Positions 1 to 10,718 of a DNA stretch of 64,000 nucleotides are shown piece by piece. Both the position numbers and the translations under genes were made by a program. Below the pieces are notes generated by a model that had not been told where the DNA came from, made no database searches, and was given only the letters and a program-made list of their open reading frames with translations. The stretch is from Heligmosomoides polygyrus polygyrus (taxonomy: Eukaryota > Nematoda > Chromadorea > Rhabditida > Heligmosomidae): the NCBI GenBank assembly GCA_947396885.1, contig OX377204.1, forward strand, positions 52,625,139-52,689,138. Direction: 5' to 3'. The number at the start of each line of letters is the position of its first letter. The stretch's first letter is position 1.

Positions 1-3000
1 GCACACAGTGACTGTAGTGGGCCTTTCTTGCATTGAGAAGGCCGTGGTGCAAGATGAGTAATAGGTGCTAGCAGTGCCCCCCCCCCTACAGATCTTAAAG
101 GACACTTGGTCCGAAGCCCATGTAGGACCGGCTGCGCACACCCCTTCGAGAGGCAGCGCGCGGTAGTGCGCGACTCTGGAATGCGGGGAGGAGTGTGCGG
201 GGGCGGGCAGACATAACTCCAACGCCGCGCAAACCCCCTTGGGATCGCGCACGGTGCGCGTCGAAATTGGACGAGTTGTCGCAGTCCGATGCTTCCGACG
301 GCTAGAAGCGCTTCCAACAGGGACATGCGACATTTGCCTTATTTCAACGTTTCTTGGAGATGGTATATGAATGTGGTTTCAATAGGACGATAAGTGACAG
401 TTTATACAGGAATCCTGGTCAAGTGGATGGTTTCTAGCGTCAGTATTTGCCATCTACAACTTCCTAGGTCAATTTTTACCCGTGATTATGATTATACTAC
501 GGAAAAAGGTCGCTATCACCCATTCTCGGATCAATTATCCTACTGCAGACTGTTGCCTACCACATTCTGTGGGATCTTAAGTTCCTTGCTAGAAATGTGG
601 TCTGGGAGCTTAAGCACTGAGAACATTTCGTGCTCCGCGGCTAACCACGCGTCACCGAGCGCACATCCGCGATTCAGCGCCGCGACATCGCGTTGGAGTT
701 AGGTCCTGGAGCCGTGCGGGGGCAAGTGGGAGACATGCGAAGGGCTCAAGAAACCTATTGGAAAGAACGGGAGAGGAAGGGCGGAACGAAAGGCAAAAAA
801 ATTCCGGAGACCAGAATGCGAAACACGGAAACGGAAATAACACGTATTCATTCGCTGTTTGTTTATAAACCGCATTCAAAACAGCGTCGGAAACTACCTC
901 TATTGCATATTTTCTCGCGCAAAACATCCAGAGGAAAAAAATTCCACAGGTGATGCACACCCTCGTCAGAACATGGTGTTATCCCTTAACCTGGAGCTAG
1001 CTCTCTCTCACACTAAAACAGTTGCAAAGTCTTCTCCTACTTAACAGCGTACAATCTCTTCACCCCTTCTTTATCTAATTCCGACAACAGCCTTTCCGTT
1101 GACTTTTTGTAGCACCAGTTTTTTGCACGGTAACCTTAACTACTTAGGATTGCTTGCAAAGCGTTAAGCAAAATTTGTTCAGATAAGGTTTGAAACAGGA
1201 GTAGCCAGCTACATCACTTAAATGATCTAAAAACGTTACGGACTTGTGGCGTGATAGATGACGTCATGACTGAAGAGGCGTCTGCTTACTCAGCATTGGC
1301 AGTCATGTTAAAATCATTAAAACTAGTGCTCCGATTCCATTTTGGAATGGAACAAGATATGTGGCTGACTGACTGTTCACAGTGGCTACGCTTCCGCAGG
1401 AATATTTCGTGCGTTAAACCACCAAGAAACTTCCTGATATGGAAGAGACGTATGTACATAGCTGAACTCTTCCTGGCTTCTTCTTAAAGTGATGGCTTTC
1501 TCTTACACTTCGGCAAGTAATCCTAGGCAATCAGAATAATGGCTAAAGGTAGATGTTCGACAACGCCTCATTTACAAAGGCGTATTTCATGGCTCCATGT
1601 GGGTGCAATTCACACCGTCGATCACGGACACTCTGTAAACTTGGATCAGACGAGCGCATGGCAGATTCTTCACTGGACCTTTGGTTCATAGCGCCTGACT
1701 TATAAAGTCTTTGTAGCTAATCATAGCTACCGAACAAGAACTCGCGATCATTGAAACGTTGAGCGCACTTTTTTAGCACACAATGCGTACCCTTTGATGA
1801 AACGTTAATAGCCATTTTCTGATAATAGTCTGAATAGTAAAACAGTATTTCTCTTATGGCTGTGCGGAGAACAATTTTTAAATTGATGATGTGATTAGCG
1901 TTCAGTACAGAAGTAGTGTTGAACGGTGAGCAATTCCATTTCCGCCGTCCGGTCCAAAGCAAGCGGAGCACGAAACGAAACGAAAGGGCTGAGAACGGCC
2001 GGAAACCAGGATCCGGAACGCGGAACGGAAATTCCGCACCTCTCCGCTTCACTTCCTTGGGCGAGCGCAGGGTGCGGCTGAACGTGAACAGCTGCTGGGG
2101 TGAAATTCAATATGCTCGCGTGTGGAGGTGAGATTTCAGAGTTCGAAGCGTTGTTCTCTGCGACAAAGTCCGTCCATCAATAGGAAGGGCGAGTGCGCGG
2201 CTGAGATCCAAGAGCTGCCGCCGCATCACGGCCTGTGAGATTTGAGCTCTGGGTCACGAGTGATCGAGTCCTTAGAACAAGTAGCCCTAAGGGCTCTGAG
2301 CTCATTCGTTTAGCTAAGGTGACAGTGCAGCGTTCTGTCCACGGTTAAGGTTAGCATCGTTTTCGACTTCTTACGGCGTCGTTTTCACAGCCTCTTAGCA
2401 TTGGGTGAGTTCTGCAGATTGAAATGGCATTTGGGAGTGTGATTCCTCAAGTGAGACTTCGGCTTTCCAGGCTCTGAAGAACAGAACAGAACGGGAAACA
2501 AGCTAAACATACGAGAGCGCGTGGCGACACGCGCCTCCTGGACATGTGTGTTTCTACAGTCACGGCGTCTGCTGCTCTTGTGACTGTCCACAAACCTCTT
2601 TTGATGCCTCTGCTCAACTATTTGGGAGCCCTCCGGTGCACCTAATCAGAGAAAGCAGTTATTTCGAGAGGGAATTGATGAACTAACCAAGGACAAGCGT
2701 TCCCATTGTGAGGCTTATGGTTCCTTTATACCGGAGCCTTTATTTCTGAAACCAACATATTTGGGTACAATATAGCAAAACTCGAGAGTTTGCAAAAGCT
2801 CAAAGTTGACATAACAGCCCAGTTAGGAGCGCTACGTCAGTGGCGGCTCACTGTGCATGCAGCAAAAACCGCCGGGCGCGACCAGAATCGTATGTTCCGA
2901 CTTGCAGCCGAAGAAGGCGACAGCTCCGAAGCGTGGTAAAGGTCTGTACCAATCTTGGCTACACTGAAAGAGCTCTTCGCCAAGAACAGAGCTGTTTTGC

Positions 3001-3229
3001 GCGTCATCATTTTATTTGACAGCAGCGCTCCAGTTCATTTCTGTGTCCATGTGGAAAGAGTGGCAGATCTGGTGGTGTCTATCCTCACCACCGGGGGACT
3101 GTATAGGGTGCGGCGCTTAAATCCGGGCATATTTAGATTCAAGTTTTCCGCCATGCGTTAATTTCTGGAGATTTTGCGATTTGCGTCCTTGAAAGTCGTA
3201 AGCCTGTTATAAACAGTCATAGCCTCAGA
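1..3229. other. No recognisable gene; unannotated 5' flank
   Basis: Short open frames occur on both strands but none shows a family motif, a run of exons with consistent splice sites, or a codon pattern I would trust. A run of ten C lies at 77-86. The stretch at 1916-2110 is rich in GAAACG/GGAACG-like words. I see no rRNA, tRNA or transposon terminus. Distant exons of a gene lying off the window cannot be excluded by eye. Confidence 0.5.
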
Positions 3230-3640
3230 ATGGCCCCGATGTTGCACGCAGGTGCGGAGTACAACCGAAGAGCCGCTATTATCGAAAGCAATCGCGCTCG
3301 GTTTTCGCAAGCTGAAATGACTCGATTTTCGTATATCCGGTATCAACCGTTTACGATGTTCTGGCCAGGCACCATGTTTCTGAGGAATTCGAGGAAAGTT
3401 CCGCAAGCCCGGCTAGGAGAACCCATTCGCGGTAACGCATGTCAAGGGCTGCGGCAGTCGTCGAAAAGGCTCAGCGCTGATTCTGGAGGATCCGAAGCCG
3501 TCGCTGAAGAGGCGTTGGGTGTCAGCGAGCAAACAATGCGTAGGATTACAGAGGAGGACCAACGATACGAGCCGCACACAGTAAAGGTGCGGCAGATGCT
3601 CTGTGAGGCTGCCAGAACCGAGCGGATTGCCCGCTGCTAG
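3230..3640 (+). pseudogene. Tc1/mariner-type transposase relic, N-terminal helix-turn-helix part
   Basis: The open frame reads like the paired helix-turn-helix N-terminus of nematode Tc1/mariner-superfamily transposases. A first helix-turn-helix (RRAAIIESNRARFSQAEMTR) is followed, in a shifted frame, by a segment reading TVYDVLARHHVSEEFEE (about 3346-3396). The original frame then resumes with a second helix-turn-helix and linker (GVSEQTMRRITEED, then KVRQMLCEAARTERIARC). The order and spacing of these blocks are what I know from the family. No catalytic DDE/D domain follows before the stop at 3640 and the reading frame is broken, so I call it a dead fragment. No inverted termini were found. 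It could also be a domesticated helix-turn-helix exon, but the internal frameshift argues against that. Confidence 0.55.
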
Positions 3641-3719
3641 CTTGAATATGTTGTGATCCAAGGAGTTCTGGTCCCGAATAGCACGGATTTGAATTTCCTC
3701 GACTATTATGTTTGCTATT

Positions 3720-4509
3720 CACTGTAAGCATGTACTATGTGAGGAAGCCTACTTACTTCGAGGTTCTCTGAACCACACGGTTTCTGTAACAGATTTTGTG
3801 AGAATTTCTCCCCATTAGAACCATGTTATTCATGGGAACCTACATCAACGCCATTTGCGGATCCATTTCTATCGAACGGACCCCTGACGTCATTAGATAA
3901 CGAGATCATGTTTTGTCCACGCAGTGAGGCCTCGAGTTGAAGGCCCCTTCCCTATTGACCTCCTCGGCAATTTCTCCACGTTCATTGACGTGCAGCTTCT
4001 ACGCTCATCGAGATAAAGAGTCTTCGCATGTATGAATTATTCATAAGCAAGGTCCTCTCAGAGCTGCGCAGACTTTTTTCGCCTGTCATTTGCTGCCCGT
4101 CGCGTGTTCCATGTTGGAGGGGAAAAAGCATATGGAACCCGAGGCATAAATGTTTTCCATAGATAGGAGACGCAAACAATGATAAGACCGGGCGACGAAT
4201 TCAAATTGCTGAGTGTTCACTGATGCCGCTTCCAGCCATGGTCAACTTACGGTTTCAGCACAACGGGGAACAACAGAACCAAGGTGGCATTAGTGTCATC
4301 TATGAATTTTAATTTTCTGACATGGAGCTTCCGATTAGGAGAACAATATGTCAACATGGAGTTCAAATTTGGGGGATTATGCTCGTGGATGATTATGCTC
4401 ACGAGATCGCTGACTTTGTAGGATGTGTCATCTTCTTGACTTCATCGTAATTTGATTGAACATCGTTCGATTTCTCTGAACAGTGATATGTAGTGTCATT
4501 GATTGGTCG
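3720..4509. other. Gene-free stretch, nothing recognised
   Basis: Only short, unrelated open frames are present, and I see no repeat family shared with the rest of the window. Confidence 0.4.
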
Positions 4510-4806
4510 GCTGACAAAGGATAAAAGGCTGAAGGGCGGCGTCGATGAATCCCGTTCGTGGGATGCGCCCCGTATTCTTCTCCTTCGGAATACCGTGGAA
4601 GACTTCGAATGCGTGTATGGCTTCGCATTGACTCACGGTGGCCAATTGATGGACAAGTCAGGCTTTTATCGCTTCCAAGCTGGTCTAAAGCCGACTCATC
4701 CACTCTGTAGGGGTGAAAGCAGTGGTAGACTTGGATGGGATCCAAAACAAGAGCATTGCATGCATACAGCAGCCGGCGCCTCCTTCGCCTACGCAACTAC
4801 GTGTTC
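4510..4806 (-). mobile_element. SINE-A copy (tRNA-derived SINE), reverse orientation
   Basis: This stretch is the reverse complement of the SINE family best preserved at 61537-61835. It starts with the complement of the 3' tail (AAAGGATAAAAGGC), passes through the body with the conserved block about GGATGCGCC, ATTGATGGACAAG and TGGTCTAAAGCCGACTCATC, and ends with a head resembling AGCAGCCGGCGCCTCC. The body is clearly diverged from the 61.5-kb copy, so this is an old insertion. It is a non-coding, Pol III-type element that would depend on a LINE for movement. Confidence 0.6.
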
Positions 4807-5893
4807 CGCTAATGAGGGTTCAGACAGCGTGGCTTTGAAGTAAGTCAGTTCCCGAAGTCAGGTAATGAGCGAAACTTTTGCTGCCGTGTAATTGGAGGAT
4901 ACCTGATAGTGAGACGTTGACATGGACTGAGAAGTGGCTCGCTATTGATGATGCCTCCACAGTTCTCCTTCTCGGCTCATGCGACAAATTCTTCTTCCAA
5001 GCTGTACCCGATTTCGCTGTCAGTGTTCTACCGTTATGCATTAATGTAAGCAGGCCTGCGAGTTCGGCTAGTTCAGAATTGCTGTTTTCAGTGGTTCTTC
5101 ACGTCTGTCTTCAGCCAAAAAGCTGCCGACTCGAAACGTTGTTTCATCGGCTGCTTTCGACCACTTTATCAACGAACCAGAGTCCGAAGATGAACGCTGT
5201 TCAATGATCACCGACAACGCCTTCCTCTATTAAGTACGTTTGCAAAGGGCGTTCGCTTGTTACGAGTGCTTCCGTGCAGCTCATCTCTCCCATCTCCTTC
5301 ATCTTTTCTACACATCGCTGTTCCCCCTTCTTCATTACGCAAGTCATACTGCTGCTGATGTTGGTTTTCTGACCTGTTTTCGGCCGCCCCAGCAACTGCA
5401 CGTCCCCACCACCCGTCACGATAAGCGCGATCTGCGGTGTTGTTATGCTGGCAGAGACAGATAAGGAGACCTCCTTCCTAACCATTTTGAACACCGGTTT
5501 AATCTACGATTTTGTTCAGTTCCCGCTCTCTTGGGAACTCCTCTCGTCACTGCTTCTTCTGCTTCACCTTTTCTGAATCCTGATTTGCTACAAACTCACT
5601 GGGGCACGTGCGCGTCCCGGCATTGCCAACGTTTGCAGTCACCCACCGAAACATCGCCTCGGGCGTGAGCAATGGAGACAGTTCCACTTCGCCAATGTCA
5701 ATGTATTTACCAAAGGCCTTCCATTCTATGTGCCGTTTTCACGTCAAATTGGAAACTTCCAACCAACTTAGAACTTATGAAATCAGGGTGTACCTCTTTC
5801 AAATCAGCCTCTTGCACATGAAGCTAGAGACTCCCAGCACGGTTAGAATAATTTTTTGTTCGAAGACAATTTAGTATAACTTTGTTTGGAACT
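4807..5893. other. Gene-free stretch, nothing recognised
   Basis: Short open frames on both strands overlap one another without a recognisable motif. The end of the stretch (about 5735-5893) resembles the sequence at 21800-21960, both lying just outside related MITEs, so part of it may be diverged element sequence. Confidence 0.35.
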
Positions 5894-6306
5894 TTTTTAA
5901 TTCACCTGCCCAATAAGTGAGCACACTGTTCGAAATTTCATAAATATGTAGAAATTTATTTTTCGAGGAAACATAACGATTTCAATTTCGTTTCAAAGCG
6001 TAGGAAGACTGCAGTCATTTAGTGTATTAAAAGAAGAGACTGCGCCATGCACTCGAGTAGATCGTCGCGATTTTATTCGATTGATAGATAGCAAAAGTTC
6101 TGTTTGCGTGGAGTAACATAGCTGTAAACGGTACATCAATATGGTATGATCTCGTCTTTTAAATGAATCAATGGCTTGATTCTAATAAATAACTGATGCC
6201 TTTCTGCGCTTGAGGGCAAATTTTGGTTCATTATTTTACCCTAAAAACAAAAATGTTATAAAATTTCGAACTATGTGTTCACTTACTGGAGCAGGTGAAC
6301 TAAAAT
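5894..6306. mobile_element. MITE with roughly 45-bp terminal inverted repeats
   Basis: The left end (TTCACCTGCCCAATAAGTGA from 5902, continuing through TGTTCGAAATTTCATAA) is matched in reverse at 6254-6303 (TTATAAAATTTCGAACTATG, then TTACTGGAGCAGGTGAA). The interior carries the block GCGCCATGCACTCGA about 6045 followed by TTTTATTCGATTGATAG, which recurs near 10670, 15970, 16195 and 22115. No open reading frame is present, so it is a non-autonomous DNA element. The family is not identified. Confidence 0.6.
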
Positions 6307-7044
6307 ATTTCTAACCAGGAAAAGGGTTTTTACGTCAGAGCGGCGGTAATGGATAACACTGCGAGAAGCTACATCCTTCATACAGTATTAGGTTGGCCCA
6401 TAAGTCCCCGCCGTTTTTCAACAGTTCGTTGCGAATTTCGCCGGCCGTCTCTTGGATAGCGCTATAAGCTTTCGAAAGAGAATTATTTGCTCTATCAGAA
6501 TGTGTATTGCACTTCTTTTTTCATCATAAATTTTGTCAATTTTTAGGTCCGTTAAAGTGAAAAGTGAAAGGTTTCCATTGCCGACAGTTCCTTCCCTCCG
6601 CTTAGGTGTGGAATTTTTGCGCAGTTTTTCATAGCATTTGGAAGTCAATGTTTTGTGCTATAAGAACACGTGTTCGCGCTATTTGCTCATTTGTCCTCTA
6701 TTGATTTTTAGGTCATCAAATTGGGACGTCCGAAGGAGAAGCTTTATTTTTACCGACAGCTCCTGCTCTGTGGAAGGACTTTTTTGCTTAATGTTGTATG
6801 TCGTTCGGAAGAGAATGTCTTGCTCTATAAAAATTTGTGTCGCGCTTAATGGCTCATGCTGACTTCTTTCGGATATCAACAAAATGCAAAAAGAGAAAAA
6901 TCATCCTCACAAACAACTCCTTCTCCTTGTTCAGTCTGTCTTGCTCATTTTTATATGTCACTCGAAAGTGGATGTCTTGTACTACCACAATATATGATTT
7001 GTTCTTCGGCCATTTAAACCTTTGCTAGTTTTCAGGTAATCGAA

Positions 7045-7190
7045 ATGGAGCGCCAGGTCGACGAAGATGAGCACTTCCGGCACCTTCTTCTCCTTGCTTT
7101 CAACCAGGGCCATTCTTAACGGTGCTTCGTGTTGACTCACAAACACCATTTTTCATCGCCAGTTACAATTCTGTGCAAAAATCGTTGAGT
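7045..7190. pseudogene. Mariner transposase remnants at the centre of FB1
   Basis: On the plus strand an ATG at 7045 opens MERQVDEDEHFRHLLLLAFN, which has the look of a mariner N-terminus (FRHLLLxxFxxG), and stops a few codons later. On the minus strand the adjoining sequence reads FLHRIVTGDEKWCL and then a stop, which is the block around the first catalytic aspartate of mariner DD34D transposases. The two pieces are in opposite orientation, so the coding region was broken and inverted when the fold-back formed. The right arm repeats the N-terminal piece on the minus strand near 7406. It cannot encode a working enzyme. Confidence 0.7.
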
Positions 7191-7998
7191 ATGTCCGGGT
7201 GATGAGTGAGGACGAGCAAGCAGGCCGGCAGCAATCGTTACTGGCTGCTTCCTGATGTTTCCTGATGAGGTTCCTGATGACGACATATTCAACGAACACG
7301 AAGCACCGTTAAGAATGACCCTGGTTGAAAGCAAAGAGAAGAAGGCGCCAGAAGTGCTCATCCTTGTCGACCTGGCACTCCATTTCGATGACCTGAAAAT
7401 TAGCAAAAATTTAAATAGCCGGAGGACAAATCGTATATTCTAGTACTGCAAGACATCTACTTTCGAGTGTCGAAAAAAACTGAGCAAGACAGACTGAACA
7501 AGGGGAAGGAGTTACAGGTGAAGATGATTTTTCTCTTTTTGGCACTTTGTTGATTTTCGACAGAAATCAGCATGAGTCATTATACGCGACACAAATTTTT
7601 GTAGAGCAAGACATTCTCTTCCGATCGACATATAACACTAAGCAAAAAAGTCCTACCACAGAGCAGGAGCTGTCGGTAAAAATAAAGCTTCTCCTTCGAA
7701 CGTCCCAATTTGATGACCTAAAAATCAATAAAGGACAAATGAGCAGATAGGACCAACACGTATTCTTATAGTACAGAACATTGCTTTCCAAATGCTGTGA
7801 AAAGTTGCGCAAAAAAGAGTTCCAAACCTGAGCGGAGGGAAGGAACTGTCGGCGATGGCCACCTTACACTTTTCCATTTTCACTTCAACGACCTAAAAAT
7901 TGACAAAATTCAGGATGTAAAAAGGAATGCAATACATGCTCTGATAGAGCAAATCATTCTCTTTCGAATGCTGTATAGAAGTTGGGAAAATGATGTAA

Positions 7999-8094
7999 CG
8001 TTTGTTCAACAATTCGTTGCGGATTTCGCCGGCGGTCTCTTGTATGTATGCAAGAGACCGCCGGCGAAATCCGCAACGAATTGTTGAACAAACG
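7999..8094. repeat. Perfect hairpin, 44-bp arms, 8-nt loop
   Basis: Bases 7999-8042 are exactly complementary, in reverse, to 8051-8094, with loop TATGTATG at 8043-8050. It sits at the right end of FB1 and consists of the subterminal part of that element duplicated in inverted orientation. There is no mismatch in 44 bp, so it is recent. Confidence 0.9.
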
Positions 8095-8234
8095 GCGGGG
8101 AACTTATGGGTCAGCCTAATAGATAAACATCGCTTCGCTGGGTCTTTGAGCGTAAGGAACTGGGGCCCTCCAAGTTTTGACCGTCAGCGCGTACTCACCG
8201 CTGTGTGCCACGTGTGTTGATTTAAGAGGGACCG

Positions 8235-8345
8235 CCGAAACGCTCCGTCTCAAGCGGGTTGGTGGCGGAGAGGTGAGTGAAGCTGCATCACAGGTGGGAG
8301 GCCAGGTGTTAGATTCCCGTACCCTGTTGAATTCTTGCATTTTCA
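8235..8345 (+). mobile_element. SINE-B-like tRNA-derived fragment
   Basis: A box-A-like segment (GGTTGGTGGCGGAG about 8259) and a box-B-like segment (GTGTTAGATTCCCG about 8307) are spaced as in a tRNA, followed by TGAATTCTTGCATTTTCA. The same arrangement occurs in the better copies at 12334-12575 and 13680-13975. It is fragmentary and lies directly upstream of the LINE remnant. Confidence 0.45.
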
Positions 8346-8424
8346 CTGTTCATTCCTTGTTTGGCTTTTATCATTTTCCCAACTTTTCGTGGGCTTATGC
8401 CTCACTTCAGGCCACAAATAGGTG

Positions 8425-9640
8425 TTGTGCAAGAGTTTGGAAACAGAAGCGGCTCTGAAGAAGATGAAGCCCGGTAAGGCGACAGGGCCGGATGATCTGG
8501 CAGCCGATGTTTGGAAGTCGAAGGTCTGGTATCCTGCTGAGTGGTTGCCTGAGTTCTTCAACCAGGTAATAAAGGAGAAGAAAGTACCGGAGTGTTGGCA
8601 CAACAGTACGAAGATTCCGATTTGGAAGAAGAAGGGCAGTCCTGCGGACTGCTTCAATTACCGTCCGATTCGCTTGCTTTCGCAAAGCATGAAGATCTTC
8701 GAGCGAATCCTCGATAGACAAATCCGTGAAAGCGTCAAGCTCTCCGACAACCAGTGCGGCTTTGTGTCTGGTTGTGGGACCATTGATGCTGATGACACGC
8801 CGCTAGCCTCCTGGTGGAGAAGCATCGCGAGAGACAGAAGCCGGTGCATATCGCCTTTTTCGACTTGGGGAAGGCTTTCGACCGCGTACCGCGTGAGGTT
8901 ATATGGTACGCCTTGCGACAACACAACGTACCTGAGGAACTTATAGAGTAGGTGCGGATGCTCTACTCTTGCCCAAAGAGTAGAGTGCAAGCTGCAGCTG
9001 GAAGCTCAATGGAGTTTCCCATCTCTGTTGGGGTGCATCAGGGTTCTGCGCTTTCTCCACTCCTCTTTGTTGTCGTCATGGATGTCATTACGCGAGATCT
9101 TCAGCAGCCTGTTCCATGGACGCTGCTTTGTGCTGAAGACGTGATGCTCGCTTGCGAAGAGAAAGACGATCTCGAGCGGCAGGTGCAAGCTTGGTGCGAC
9201 CGTCTGGCGAGGTTCGGACTCAAATTGAACGTCGAGAAGACCGAGTTCCTAACGACTGACGTGAACGAGTTCGGCTCCATTAAGATTAACGGTACTGAAC
9301 TTGCACGCACTTCGGTGTTTAAATACCTGGGACCAGCAATAGCGTCTCGGCGGTCTTATGGTTGAAGTGAACTCACGCGTGAGTGCAGCTTGGTCCAAGT
9401 GGCGTTCGCTGACTGTCGTGCTCTACGATAGGAAGATACCAGAGCACCTGAAGTCGAAGATCTACAGAGCCATCGTGCGGCCGGTAGCGATGTACGGCGC
9501 TGAGTATTGTCCTGCGACCAAGGAAGTTGAAGCGCGCCCCAGCGTTATGGAGACGAAGATGCTGCGCTGGAAGGCTGGGGTCACGCGCATGGACCGCATT
9601 CGAAATGATGTTATTCGGTAGGCTGTTCGCATTGATTTCA
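8425..9640 (+). pseudogene. Non-LTR retrotransposon reverse transcriptase, decayed
   Basis: Pieces of one reverse transcriptase follow in order through three frames. First come KKMKPGKATGPDDLAADVWK and NYRPIRLLSQSMKIFERILD (finger region), then after a frameshift FFDLGKAFDRVPREVIWYAL, then VGVHQGSALSPLLFVVVMDV, the palm motif region and KYLGPAIASRRS. The last piece (9358-9621) gives the thumb and connection segment LKSKIYRAIVRPVAMYGAEY and METKMLRWKAGVTRMDRIRN. The catalytic YADD box reads CAED, and frameshifts and stops break the frame. The endonuclease half is absent, so the copy is 5'-truncated, as is usual for LINEs. Its 3' side is cut close to the mariner at 9708. I take it for a nematode RTE-like LINE; the clade is not proven. 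Confidence 0.8.
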
Positions 9641-9707
9641 AAAGTTGTAGGCAAGTTTGGAAGAGTGTCAAGTTTGATTTGAAAGCCTCCAATTGGACGT
9701 GAAAATA

Positions 9708-10596
9708 CTAGGCTGTCCAATAATTCCTGTCCGAAAATTTTCAAAATTCTATAATTTTCCTTAGAAGTGTTATAATATCAGGCGAGTGTAAAAACCTTCT
9801 AGAAGGGTCTGCAGAGTTCCACGCTCGGGGTATGTGAGGCGCAGTCGCCGCGTCTAGCTACCAGGACAAGCTAAAATGGACCAAGGTCGAATTCTTACGT
9901 TCGTGTACTACGAGTGTCGTCTGCATCGTAAGGAGTTTCTCGAGGACCTGGTCACTGGGGATGAGAGCTGGGTCCTCTACGACAACGTCGCCAGCCGTGC
10001 CGTCTGGATCCCGCGCGGAGAAGAGCCGCCGACGACGCCGACAGCCGACCTTCACCCGCTGAAGATCATGCTCTGCTGCTGGTGTGACGCCAAGGGCATG
10101 CTGTACTTCGAGCTGCTCCCGCAAGGCAGGACGGTCACCGCCTCCATCTGCACCGATCAGCTCGAGAAACTAGCCGCCGCCATCCGAGAAAAGCGTCCCC
10201 GTCGGGCCTCGGTCCACCTGCTGCACGACAACGCGCGCCCCAACGTGGCGAAGGAGACCCAGCAGAAGTTGGCGACGCTCGGCTGGGAGACGGTTGCCCA
10301 TCCGCCGTATTCCCCGGACCTCGCCTCCTCCGACTACCACTTGTTTCGCCCGCTGAAGTACCATTTGGCCGGAAGAAAATTCACCAACTACGACAACCTC
10401 AAATCCGACATCGCGGATTTCTTCGAAACGCAGCCCCCGGAGTTCTGGGAGAAGGGCATCGGCGACCTGCCCAATCGATGGGCCACTGTTGTGGATAACT
10501 GTGGTGATTATATTGTTGATTAGACTTGTTTTTCAATAAAGTTGAAAAAAATTAAAAATGGTGAAATTTTCGGACATGAATTATTGGACAGCCTGG
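9708..10596 (+). mobile_element. Mariner deletion derivative with intact termini
   Basis: Inverted termini CTAGGCTGTCCAATAATTC (9708) and its counterpart at the right end (CCAGGCTGTCCAATAATTC read in reverse from 10596) continue with a shared CTGTCCG segment and an A/T-rich GAAAATTTTC. A TA flanks each end (9706-9707 and 10597-10598). At 889 bp it is about 400 bp shorter than a full mariner; the missing part is the N-terminal DNA-binding region of the transposase gene. It lies just beyond the end of the LINE remnant. Confidence 0.85.
9876..10523 (+). CDS. Mariner transposase, C-terminal catalytic domain only
   Basis: This 215-codon frame begins inside the transposase and encodes the complete DD34D catalytic domain. 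The triad is Asp29 (in TGDESW), Asp118 (LLHDNARPN) and Asp153 (YSPDLASSDYHLF), with exactly 34 residues between the last two. It has no premature stop and ends 73 bp before the right terminus, with an AATAAA in the short 3' flank. The N-terminal helix-turn-helix pair that binds the inverted repeats is gone, so the product should not recognise its own ends. The start is uncertain because the true one has been deleted. It differs from the transposase at 47.7 kb (TGDESW against TCDEKW), so it belongs to another mariner lineage. Its coding quality suggests a fairly young copy. Confidence 0.75.
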   Translation: MDQGRILTFVYYECRLHRKEFLEDLVTGDESWVLYDNVASRAVWIPRGEEPPTTPTADLHPLKIMLCCWCDAKGMLYFELLPQGRTVTASICTDQLEKLAAAIREKRPRRASVHLLHDNARPNVAKETQQKLATLGWETVAHPPYSPDLASSDYHLFRPLKYHLAGRKFTNYDNLKSDIADFFETQPPEFWEKGIGDLPNRWATVVDNCGDYIVD

Positions 10597-10718
10597 TAGA
10601 AAATACGTCGTTTCAATAAAGACAACCCACAGCAAAGAAGTAAGCATGTAGCGGAATAAAAGATGAAATCGCGCCATGCACTCGAAAAGTTCACCGCACC
10701 TTTTATTCGACAGACAGC

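Larger units (their letters stand above)
6388..8119. mobile_element. Fold-back element FB1 built from the 5' half of a mariner
   Basis: The element is bounded by TTAGGTTGGCCCATAAGT on the left and its near-perfect reverse complement on the right, with a TA on each outer side (6386-6387 and 8120-8121), as expected for Tc1/mariner insertion. The two arms, about 750 bp each, are inverted copies of each other (for example the arm near 6955-7135 matches 7295-7470 in reverse). Each arm contains several related blocks of roughly 145 bp ending in splice-acceptor-like TTTTTAGGTC or TTTTCAGGT, and then the start of a transposase. The loop at about 7141-7290 holds an inverted piece of the middle of the same transposase. 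It has no intact gene and would need a transposase in trans. Confidence 0.75.

Noticed and set aside
1916..2131. Arg-rich open frames on both strands
   Set aside because: They arise from GAAACG/GGAACG-like low-complexity sequence; no motif.
10130..10364. Minus-strand open frame within the mariner
   Set aside because: It is a shadow of the transposase frame on the other strand.
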